Notes under the pieces: model-generated
What the model was told of the DNA's origin: nothing
Seen by the model: the letters and a program-made list of their open reading frames with translations, nothing else
Databases searched by the model: none
Part shown: positions 49,769 to 56,651 of the stretch, piece by piece
How the letters are laid out: each line of letters starts with the position of its first letter
How positions within the stretch are numbered: the stretch's first letter is position 1
From: Trebonia sp963822615
Lineage (GTDB): Bacteria; Actinomycetota; Actinomycetes; Streptosporangiales; Streptosporangiaceae
Assembly: GCA_963822615.1 (NCBI GenBank)
Contig: CAWGIM010000015.1
Coordinates: 62,001-126,000, forward strand
DNA length: 64,000 bases
Reading direction: 5' to 3'
Made by a program: the position numbers and the translations under genes

Positions 49769-50533
49769 TTACTCGAAGACGGTCAGGGTGTCGGCCCGGA
49801 GCCCGAGCCGCAGCGTCTCCAGGCCGACGACACCCTGGGCGGGCACGTTGCCGAGGTTCACGTTGGGGCCGATCCGGGTGATCAGGTGGGCCTGCAGGGC
49901 GGTGGTCGGCGCCTCGAAGAGCAGGTTGTCGATGCCGATGCCGGCCGACAGCACGTCCTCGATCAGCCCGTAGCGCAGCTCGCCGTCGGGGCGGCAGATG
50001 CCGGAGGAGCCGCTCTCCCGTGCCTCCAGGGTGACGACGGAGGCCCCGGCGTCCAGGTCCTCCCTGATCGAGGCGACCCACTCGCTCGGCGGCAGCATCT
50101 CCGAGCGGCCGGGGTCCTTGAAGCCCACCTCGGACACAACCGTGAAGTCGGGCGCGAGTTTACGGATGTAACCGGCCTTCTCGGCGTTGGACATCTCGAT
50201 CGTCCCGTTGGACACCTCGACGTGCCGGCACGCGTGCTCCTCGCAGAAGCGCCGGTAGTCGTCGAACCGGTTCTGCAGCACGAACTTCTCGAACAGCGTG
50301 CCGCCGAGGTAGTAGTCGATGCCGTGGCTGTCGAGCACGGCGATCTTTTCCGGCAGGCAGTTGGTGACCACTGAGGTTCCCCAGCCGAACTTCACGAAGT
50401 CGGTGTACTCGGCCCCCAGCGCGATAAGGTCGCTGAACAGGCCAAGCGGGATGCCGCCGTCGATCACCATGGTCAGCCCGCTGGTGCGGGGCTTGGTCGG
50501 CCGTGCGGGTAGGCTGAGGGTGGTGTTGTTCAT
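49769..50533 (-). CDS. comA: Phosphosulfolactate synthase (ComA) family protein
   Basis: 254 residues. ComA enzymes add sulfite to phosphoenolpyruvate, giving (2R)-phospho-3-sulfolactate. Seen: GLTMVIDGGIPLGLFSDLIALGAEYTDFVKFGWGTS, YYLGGTLFEKF, RHVEVSNGTIEMSN and VVSEVGFKDP, then VTLEARESGSSGI and LLFEAPTTALQAHLI. This pattern is diagnostic for the family, known from methanogen coenzyme M synthesis, Bacillus YitD and plant relatives. The ATG overlaps the histidine-phosphatase stop by 4 bp. In this context the product may be sulfolactate or a sulfonated metabolite. The true substrate is inferred from the family only. Confidence 0.88.
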   Translation of the reverse strand: MNNTTLSLPARPTKPRTSGLTMVIDGGIPLGLFSDLIALGAEYTDFVKFGWGTSVVTNCLPEKIAVLDSHGIDYYLGGTLFEKFVLQNRFDDYRRFCEEHACRHVEVSNGTIEMSNAEKAGYIRKLAPDFTVVSEVGFKDPGRSEMLPPSEWVASIREDLDAGASVVTLEARESGSSGICRPDGELRYGLIEDVLSAGIGIDNLLFEAPTTALQAHLITRIGPNVNLGNVPAQGVVGLETLRLGLRADTLTVFE

Positions 50534-51204
50534 CGATCTCCTCCTCGGGTTTGGGTACCGAACTCGGGAATCCGGACGATGGCGGCGTTGTCCACCGGTC
50601 GCCAGGTCATCTGGTCCACGGGAACGCCGTGGATGTAGGCATCGAGCACCCGTACGGTGCCGCCGTGCGCGATGACGAGCACGTCCCCGCTGGTTACGGG
50701 GCCCGCGGCGGCTACGCTAGCGGCTAGCTGGTCACAGAACGTGGCGACTCGCAGGTACAGGTCGCGAACTGACTCGCCGTTTTGCGGCCGCCTGTCGGGG
50801 TCGATGACCAGGCCGTCGGCCAGTCCGGTGACCGCAGGGCCGATGAGGGCGTGCGGCCTGCCCTCGTGCACGCCGAGTGACCGCTCGCGCAGCCGCCGGT
50901 CGGGCTGCACCGGCAGCCCGAGCACTGCCGCGAACGCGGCCGCGGTCTGCTGCGCGCGGCGCAGGTCGCTGGCGTAGATCGCGCGCACCGGCCGGTAGCC
51001 GAACTGAGCGGCGGCGCTGGACGCCTGGCGCAGCCCGCGCTCGGTCAGCTCGGCCTCGTCGTTGTGCCCCTGGGCGAGGCCGGCCGTGTTCCAGGTCGAC
51101 TCGCCGTGCCGCACCAGCCACAGGGCCGGGGCGGTGCCCTCGCGGGCAAGCCCGGTCACCGAGGGTGACAATGTGGTTGCGGTTGACAGGCTGCTCGGAG
51201 ACAT
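50530..51204 (-). CDS. Histidine phosphatase family protein
   Basis: 224 residues. Phosphoglycerate-mutase-like phosphatase with the phospho-histidine motif LVRHGESTWN (His33), SDLRRAQQTA and the second histidine in VLVIAHGGTVRVL. First gene of a five-gene minus-strand operon and coupled to the ComA-like gene. It could be a non-homologous stand-in for ComB (phosphosulfolactate phosphatase), but many members are general phosphatases. Confidence 0.88.
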   Translation of the reverse strand: MSPSSLSTATTLSPSVTGLAREGTAPALWLVRHGESTWNTAGLAQGHNDEAELTERGLRQASSAAAQFGYRPVRAIYASDLRRAQQTAAAFAAVLGLPVQPDRRLRERSLGVHEGRPHALIGPAVTGLADGLVIDPDRRPQNGESVRDLYLRVATFCDQLAASVAAAGPVTSGDVLVIAHGGTVRVLDAYIHGVPVDQMTWRPVDNAAIVRIPEFGTQTRGGDR

Positions 51205-51227
51205 GTACCGAGCCTGACCAGCGACAG

Positions 51228-51244
51228 TTAAAAGTTCCTTAAAA
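51228..51244. promoter_or_regulatory. PhoB/OmpR-like direct repeat in divergent promoter
   Basis: TTAAAA at 51228-51233 and again at 51239-51244, an 11-bp period typical of OmpR/PhoB-family binding sites. It lies between the phosphatase operon (start 51204) and the response-regulator gene (start 51305), in a locally AT-rich patch. Confidence 0.4.
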
Positions 51245-51304
51245 ATGTAACAGGCCTCAGGTAACTGTCAGCATTCCCACAGGCTCTGTTGGTTCACTCT
51301 AAGT

Positions 51305-52018
51305 GTGCAGCAACAGGAGTCGCGGGTTCAGGGAAACGACGCGCGGTCACGGGTGCTGGTGGTGGACGACGACCGCGACCTGCGGGACTCGGTCGGCCGC
51401 GCCCTCGGTTACGCGGGCTACTCGGTCACCACGGCCGCCAACGGGGCCGACGCCCTGTCCGCGGTGACGCACGCCCCGGTTGACCTGATCATCCTGGACG
51501 TGCTGATGCCGATGCTGAACGGGCTTGATACCTGCCGGGCGCTGCGCGGCCGCGGTGTCGCCACCCCGGTGCTGGTGCTGACCGCGCGGGACGCGATCGA
51601 CGACCGGGTGGCCGGGCTGGAGGCGGGGGCCGACGACTACCTGGTCAAGCCGTTCGCGCTGCGCGAGCTGATGGCCCGGGTCAACGCGCTGCTGCGGCGT
51701 ACCAGGCCGCCCCGCGACCTGCTCGGCTACGCCGACCTCACGCTCGACCTGACCGCTCGCGCGGTCACCCGGGGCGAGGCGGCGCTCAGCCTCACCAAGA
51801 TCGAGTTCGCCCTGCTCGAGCTGCTGGTGCGCAACGCCGAGCAGGTGCTGAGCTACGACGTGATCACCGACCGGGTGTGGGGCTACGGCGAGGCGCCCGC
51901 CTCGAACGCGCTGCAGGTCTTCGTGGCGCTGCTGCGCCGGAAGCTGGAGGCCGACGGGCGGTCCCGGCTGTTGTACAACGTGCGCGGGATCGGCTACGTG
52001 CTGCGGGCAGGCGGATGA
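51305..52018 (+). CDS. OmpR/PhoB-family response regulator
   Basis: 237 residues. Receiver domain with acidic pocket VVDDDRD, phospho-acceptor Asp65 in LIILDVLMPMLNG and Lys in DDYLVKPFALREL. C-terminal winged helix (about 135-235: LSLTKIEFALLELLVRNAEQVLSYDVITDRVWGY). GTG 51305 has no clear ribosome site and may be leaderless; the true start could be slightly downstream. The stop overlaps the kinase start. Confidence 0.93.
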   Translation: MQQQESRVQGNDARSRVLVVDDDRDLRDSVGRALGYAGYSVTTAANGADALSAVTHAPVDLIILDVLMPMLNGLDTCRALRGRGVATPVLVLTARDAIDDRVAGLEAGADDYLVKPFALRELMARVNALLRRTRPPRDLLGYADLTLDLTARAVTRGEAALSLTKIEFALLELLVRNAEQVLSYDVITDRVWGYGEAPASNALQVFVALLRRKLEADGRSRLLYNVRGIGYVLRAGG

Positions 52019-53580
52019 GGGACGATCCCCGCGGCTTCCGCCCGCGCGGGCCGCGGCTCACCCTGCAGTCCCGGTTCACCCTGGTCGCGGCGGGCGCGGT
52101 GGCGGCGGTCGCGCTCGCGATCACCGCCGTCGCCTTCCTCGCGGTCCGGACGGACCTGGAGAACCAGGTCCGGGCCGAGGTCGCCGCCCGGGCCGCCAGC
52201 GTGGTGCACGAGGCTCGCCAGTTCCATGGGCACATCCCGGACCGCTGGGTTCCGCCGCACTCGTCGGGGTTCGGGGTGCCCACCTACACCCAGCTCATCA
52301 CCTCATCGGGGGTGGTCTGGGCCCCGCCGGGTGACGCCGGGCTGCTCACCCCGAGCGAGGCGGCGATCGACGTGGCGGCCGGCCAGGCGGCTCAGTTCTA
52401 CGCGGTCGCCCAGGTCAACGGGACCAGGGCGATGGTGCTGACCGCCCCGGTCGCCCCCGGGGTCGCGCTGCAGGTGGCCGAGCCGCTTACGTCCACCGAC
52501 CAGGAGGTGACTAAGGTCGGCGCGACGCTGGCGCTGCTCAGCGCGCTCGGCGTGCTGGTCGCCAGCCTGCTCGGCTGGGCGGTCGCGCGCACCGGGCTGG
52601 CCCCGGTCACCCGGCTGGCACGGGTGGCCGAGGAGGTCTCGCTGACCGGCGACGCGGGGCGGCGGGTTGAAGTGGGCCGCCGCGACGAGCTCGGCCGGCT
52701 CGCCGCGACCTTCAACGCCATGCTGGGTGCGCTGCAGCGTTCCCTCGACGCCCAGCGGCGGCTGGTCAGCGATGCCAGCCATGAGCTGCGCACGCCGCTC
52801 GCCAGCCTGCGGATCAACGCGGACGTGCTGTCGGAGAACCCGGGCCTGCCCGCGGCCGACCGCCAGGAGGTGCTCGCCCGGGTCACCGACCAGGTGGCTG
52901 AGCTGAGCCGCCTGGTGGCAAGCGTGACCGACCTGGCCCGGGGCGAGCCGCCGCCCGCCGACCGGTTCCCGGTGCACCTGAACGCGGTCGCCGCGGACGC
53001 GCTCGAGGCGGCCCGGCGTGACTGGCCGAAGACGGACTTCACGGTCGAGCTGGCCGGGGGCATCGTCGACGGCAGTGCCGACCGGCTGCGCGTCGCGCTG
53101 AAGAACCTGCTCGACAACGCGGTCAAGTTCGGGCCGCCGCAGGGCCCGGTGGAGGTACGGGTGACCGGTGGCGAGATCACCGTGCGGGATCACGGGCCGG
53201 GCATCGCGGAGGTGGACCTGCCGTTCGTCTTCGACCGCTTCTACCGCGCCGACTCGACCCGCTCGGCCCCCGGCTCGGGCCTCGGCCTGGCGGTGGTGCG
53301 CGAGGTCGCCGCCAGCCACGGCGGCGCGGTCGCGGCGGAGCCGGCCCCGCGCGGCGGCACGGTGATGCGGCTGACCTTGCCCGCCCGCTCGTTAGGGCAG
53401 CGGTGCCAGCGCCTGCCGGGTGAAGAAGGACCAGATGACCTGGGACGCGGCCGGCTTGCTGCCCGGCGGCCGGGGGAAGGAGTGCACCCCGGCCCGCCAC
53501 AGCGCGAGGGCCAGGAGCTTGCGGTTACCGCAGCTTGTCCAGGTGGTCACCACGGTGCTGCCGTAGCGCGCCGCGGCTGA
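52015..53580 (+). CDS. Two-component sensor histidine kinase
   Basis: 521 residues as read. TM1 (VAAGAVAAVALAITAVAFLAV, ~24-44), a periplasmic sensor (~45-165), TM2 (ALLSALGVLVASLLGWAVA), HAMP, the H box VSDASHELRTPL (His256), N box LKNLLDNAVKFG and G boxes RDHGPGIAE and GSGLGLAVV. The ATPase domain ends at MRLTLPA near 53385. The frame then continues ~65 residues antisense to the convergent hydrolase. In another frame TAG at 53393-53395 would end the protein almost exactly at the hydrolase stop, so one extra base near 53380 is suspected. Coupled (ATGA) to the response regulator. Confidence 0.9.
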   Translation: MRDDPRGFRPRGPRLTLQSRFTLVAAGAVAAVALAITAVAFLAVRTDLENQVRAEVAARAASVVHEARQFHGHIPDRWVPPHSSGFGVPTYTQLITSSGVVWAPPGDAGLLTPSEAAIDVAAGQAAQFYAVAQVNGTRAMVLTAPVAPGVALQVAEPLTSTDQEVTKVGATLALLSALGVLVASLLGWAVARTGLAPVTRLARVAEEVSLTGDAGRRVEVGRRDELGRLAATFNAMLGALQRSLDAQRRLVSDASHELRTPLASLRINADVLSENPGLPAADRQEVLARVTDQVAELSRLVASVTDLARGEPPPADRFPVHLNAVAADALEAARRDWPKTDFTVELAGGIVDGSADRLRVALKNLLDNAVKFGPPQGPVEVRVTGGEITVRDHGPGIAEVDLPFVFDRFYRADSTRSAPGSGLGLAVVREVAASHGGAVAAEPAPRGGTVMRLTLPARSLGQRCQRLPGEEGPDDLGRGRLAARRPGEGVHPGPPQREGQELAVTAACPGGHHGAAVARRG

Positions 53581-54351
53581 CCTGGCGGTGCACTTCTCGG
53601 CCGCGTGCAGCTGGGCCATCAGGGTGGTCACCGGCTCCACCCCCTTCAGGCCGTGGTCCCCCGGCTGGTAGGGGATCTCCGGGTCGTTGAATGAGGCGAG
53701 CTGGATGAGGTTCACCGGCCTGGGCGGCGCGCAGCTAGGGGTCGGCACTCCCTTGACCATCGCGTAGCCGGTGAACAGGCCGGGGTCGGTACAGGCGACC
53801 CGGTAGGCGAGCCGGGCGCCGTTGCTGTAGCCGACCACGAAGACGTACCGCTTGCCGCCCGGGTTCACCTTGGCCACAAGCGCCTTGAGGAAGGCCAGGT
53901 CGTCGACCTGGTGGGTGCTCGCGTAGCCGCAGCAGCCGCCCGCGTTCCACGACATGCCGACCGCCACCGGGTAGACGACCTCCGCCTTCCCGGCGGTGGC
54001 GTAGGGCAGCAGCTGGTCCCGGCTCTCCTCCTGGGCGACGGTCGAGCCGTAGCCGGACAGCATGACGATGACCGGGGCCGACTTGGGCAGCGCGGTGACC
54101 GGCGCGAAGACCACGTAGCTGCGCGTGCGCCCGCCCGCCGTCAGCGAGTACGTCCTGGTGCTGACGGCGGCCCGGGCAGCGCGCGCGCTGGCGGTGGACG
54201 CCGCCGCCTGGCCGGCCTGCCGGATGCTGCTGGCCGGGTCAGGGCTGGCACTGGCGGCGTTGGCAATCCCGGCGATGACGTGGAGGGAAGCGAACCCGAC
54301 GGTGCCGAGCGCGACCACCGCGGCCGCGACCAGCAATGCGATTCTCCTCAT
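53392..54351 (-). CDS. Secreted LpqC/PHB-depolymerase-like alpha/beta-hydrolase
   Basis: 319 residues from ATG 54351. Signal-like N-terminus (MRRIALLVAAAVVALGTVGFA), Ala/Ser-rich linker, then the hydrolase: VIVMLSGYGSTVAQEE, WNAGGCCGYAS, nucleophile VGYSNGARLAYRVACTD and VHSFPRPPGSKPAASQVIWSFF. The same motifs, in the same order, form the C-terminal domain of the acyltransferase fusion at 45668-47848, so the two are paralogues 6 kb apart. Probably an extracellular esterase; substrate unknown. Confidence 0.88.
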   Translation of the reverse strand: MRRIALLVAAAVVALGTVGFASLHVIAGIANAASASPDPASSIRQAGQAAASTASARAARAAVSTRTYSLTAGGRTRSYVVFAPVTALPKSAPVIVMLSGYGSTVAQEESRDQLLPYATAGKAEVVYPVAVGMSWNAGGCCGYASTHQVDDLAFLKALVAKVNPGGKRYVFVVGYSNGARLAYRVACTDPGLFTGYAMVKGVPTPSCAPPRPVNLIQLASFNDPEIPYQPGDHGLKGVEPVTTLMAQLHAAEKCTARSAAARYGSTVVTTWTSCGNRKLLALALWRAGVHSFPRPPGSKPAASQVIWSFFTRQALAPLP

Positions 54352-54507
54352 GACCTGCCTTCGTCGATGGTCTTCGATCGGTATGCCTCGCGGCAGCACG
54401 CTAGCCGATTACTCGCTGTCGCGGGGCGGCGGCGCGACAATCACCATCAGTAATTGCTAGTCATGCGACCGTGACGGCGGGGCGCTGATCGCATAGGTTC
54501 GTTGGCC

Positions 54508-55149
54508 ATGACCCCCCAGGAAGCCCGGGCGCTCGTCGCCGCGCAGCCCGCGGCCCGCGAGCAATGGCTGACCGAGACGGTCGAAGGCTTGCAGGCGCAG
54601 GCAGTGTGGCTAGCCGGCTCCATGGGCCGTGGGCAGGCCGACGAGTGGAGCGACGTTGACCTGATCGTGGTCGGCGGGTCGCCGGACCTCAGCAACGCCC
54701 TGGTCGCCACGGACAATCCCGGGAACGGCCCGGCCGGCGGCGGCTACGTCGGAGCGTTGTATGACATCGGTCCGCTGACGCTGTGGGCCGACTGGTACGT
54801 GTGGCCTTCGCGCGAGCCGGTACCGAGTGACGCCCGCCTGTTGCGCGGGCGAGGCAACCAGGGAACCCGCGACCTGAGTGAGTCACTTAACCGCATCGGC
54901 CGTGGCCGTCCGCGTCCGCACCCGGACGAAAACGCCTTCGCCCTGGCGATGCTGCCCCTCGCGGCGAAGTTCGTCGCCCGGGGCGAGAACGACAAGGCCG
55001 TATCGATGGCTGTCATGCTCGGCGCGCCACCGGGCACGGGCGCGCTCAACGGCCTGCGCGTGGTTCTCTCCGCGGTCAGGGGACATGACAAGACCCGCAT
55101 CCTGGTCGACCGCTACCTGCAGGTTGTTGAAGCGCTCGTCCCCAGTTAG
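54508..55149 (+). CDS. Nucleotidyltransferase-fold protein
   Basis: 213 residues from ATG 54508. The polymerase-beta/aminoglycoside-adenylyltransferase motif is WLAGSMGRGQADEWSDVDLIVV, giving GS-x9-D-x-D and both metal-binding aspartates. The C-terminal part is helical, as in kanamycin-nucleotidyltransferase-like proteins. GCATAGGTT just upstream looks like a -10 box, so the transcript may be leaderless. Substrate unknown; an antibiotic-modifying role is only one option. Confidence 0.8.
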   Translation: MTPQEARALVAAQPAAREQWLTETVEGLQAQAVWLAGSMGRGQADEWSDVDLIVVGGSPDLSNALVATDNPGNGPAGGGYVGALYDIGPLTLWADWYVWPSREPVPSDARLLRGRGNQGTRDLSESLNRIGRGRPRPHPDENAFALAMLPLAAKFVARGENDKAVSMAVMLGAPPGTGALNGLRVVLSAVRGHDKTRILVDRYLQVVEALVPS

Positions 55150-55270
55150 TGGCATTATTACGAAACTTCTTGGCTCGCCTACGTGGCCGGAGTGGCTGCA
55201 TGTCACCCGCACGGGGGCATGCCCGCCCGTTGAGCGGGCCGTTGGCCGCGATGAGTTCGGATCGACTCGG

Positions 55271-55498
55271 CTAGGGCAGCGCGGAACGCCGCCAGCCGCC
55301 GGGGGCCGGGTGGACCGGTGTGCGCAGCAGCCGGGCGGGCGCGTTCCAGTTGGGCCGGGCCGGCGCCCGCTGTGCCGCCGTGGCCGCCCGTGACCGGGCG
55401 GCGGCGACCGCGGCCAGCGCGGCCACCAGGGCCGCGATTTCCTCGGCGGTGGCGTCGCCGCGGACTACCCGCAGGTAAGGGACGCGGGCCTCAGCCAC
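55271..55498 (-). CDS. Acyl-CoA carboxylase epsilon-subunit-like protein
   Basis: 75 residues from GTG 55498, overlapping the NYN gene stop by 8 bp. The pattern LRVVRGDATAEEIAALVAALAAV, a variable linker, then W(N)APARLLR and PGGWRRSALP matches AccE/PccE epsilon subunits of actinobacterial acyl-CoA carboxylases, which stabilise the alpha-beta complex. No biotin or carboxyltransferase subunit is nearby. birA is at 62.7 kb. Confidence 0.78.
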   Translation of the reverse strand: MAEARVPYLRVVRGDATAEEIAALVAALAAVAAARSRAATAAQRAPARPNWNAPARLLRTPVHPAPGGWRRSALP

Positions 55499-56501
55499 GG
55501 GACTTGCCGACTCCGATGCCGAACTCGCGGTGCACCCGGGCCCAGAAGGCGTCCCGCAGCCACTCGCGGGCTTCCTGGTAGGGACGCAGCGACTGGCCGA
55601 GCTCCTTCTCCGCCTCGACCAGCAGTTCCTTGTCGATGACGGGCGGCAGGATCGGGCCGGGCAGCAGGTCGCGGATGTTGTCCGCGCCCCGGGTGAGGAT
55701 CCACTTGTGCGCGACGTGCTCGCCGGCCTCTTCCACGTGCCGCCGGTCCGGGCCCAGCCGGGGCATCGCGCCGCTCTGGGTGATGTGCGGCATCGGGCCG
55801 GTGTGCGAGTTGCGGCCGCCGAGCTGCACCGGCGGGCGCGGCCGGGGGCTGGGCGGCGGGGGCTGCTGCTCGCCGAAGAGCTGGGCCGGGGACGGCACGA
55901 CGGGCTGGGAGTCGGTCCGCGACGTGTCGGTGACCGGGTTCTTGGTGAAGTACGGCCGGACGAACGCGGAGTCGAGCACGTCCACCGTGTCAGATTCCCA
56001 GACCAGGCGCTCGGCCTGGTTGGTGCCGTAGGGCGGCTCGATGCCCCACAGGTGGACCCGGACGCCGTAGGCCTGGGCGGCCTCGACCGCCGGCACCATG
56101 TCCTCGTCCCCTGCGATCAGCACCGCGTCGGTGATCGCCCGGTGCCGGGCGAGGGCTTCCATGTCGGCCCGGATGTTGGCGTCCACGCCCTTCTGCTGGC
56201 CGCGGGCGTTCAGGTTGCCGAGCCTGAGCTTCACCCAGGCCATCTGGGCGACGACGCGCTGGTCGATGGTGGGCACCCGGTCGCGGGCGGCGTCGTACCA
56301 GTAGACGCGGAGCAGCTCACCGCGGAACAGCTCGTCCGCGTGCTTGGTGACCGCCTGGATGAGCCCGACCGCGTCGACCCGGTAGTCACGCCGCGCGCTG
56401 GTGCCGAAGAGGAGCTCGCCTGCGGCCGCGTAGATATACCCGACGTCTACCATGACCGCATATCTGGCGAGGACGGGCATCGGGGCGGCGAATTCGCTCA
56501 T
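55491..56501 (-). CDS. NYN-domain (PIN-like ribonuclease) protein
   Basis: 336 residues. The N-terminal NYN/DUF88 domain (~10-190) has the acidic residues of the PIN-like fold: VMVDVGYIYAAAG, VDANIRADMEALARHR and DAVLIAGDEDMVPAVEAAQAYGVRVHLWG, then ESDTVDVLDSAFVRPYF. A Pro-rich linker leads to a conserved C-terminal helical domain (HKWILTRGADNIRDLLPGPILPPVIDKELLVEAEKELG). Probably an RNA-processing nuclease, by family. Confidence 0.86.
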   Translation of the reverse strand: MSEFAAPMPVLARYAVMVDVGYIYAAAGELLFGTSARRDYRVDAVGLIQAVTKHADELFRGELLRVYWYDAARDRVPTIDQRVVAQMAWVKLRLGNLNARGQQKGVDANIRADMEALARHRAITDAVLIAGDEDMVPAVEAAQAYGVRVHLWGIEPPYGTNQAERLVWESDTVDVLDSAFVRPYFTKNPVTDTSRTDSQPVVPSPAQLFGEQQPPPPSPRPRPPVQLGGRNSHTGPMPHITQSGAMPRLGPDRRHVEEAGEHVAHKWILTRGADNIRDLLPGPILPPVIDKELLVEAEKELGQSLRPYQEAREWLRDAFWARVHREFGIGVGKSRG

Positions 56502-56651
56502 CGTTACGACTCTAGGGCAGGTTGGACCCTGCGCGTGCCACTTGCCGCGGGATTGCGGACGCGAAAACGGGCAAGCTGGTCAGCGTGCTATGCCGGAAAG
56601 GTTAACGTCGCTCGGAGGTTGGCTTTACGCCGTGGTGGTTAGGCTCACGTC

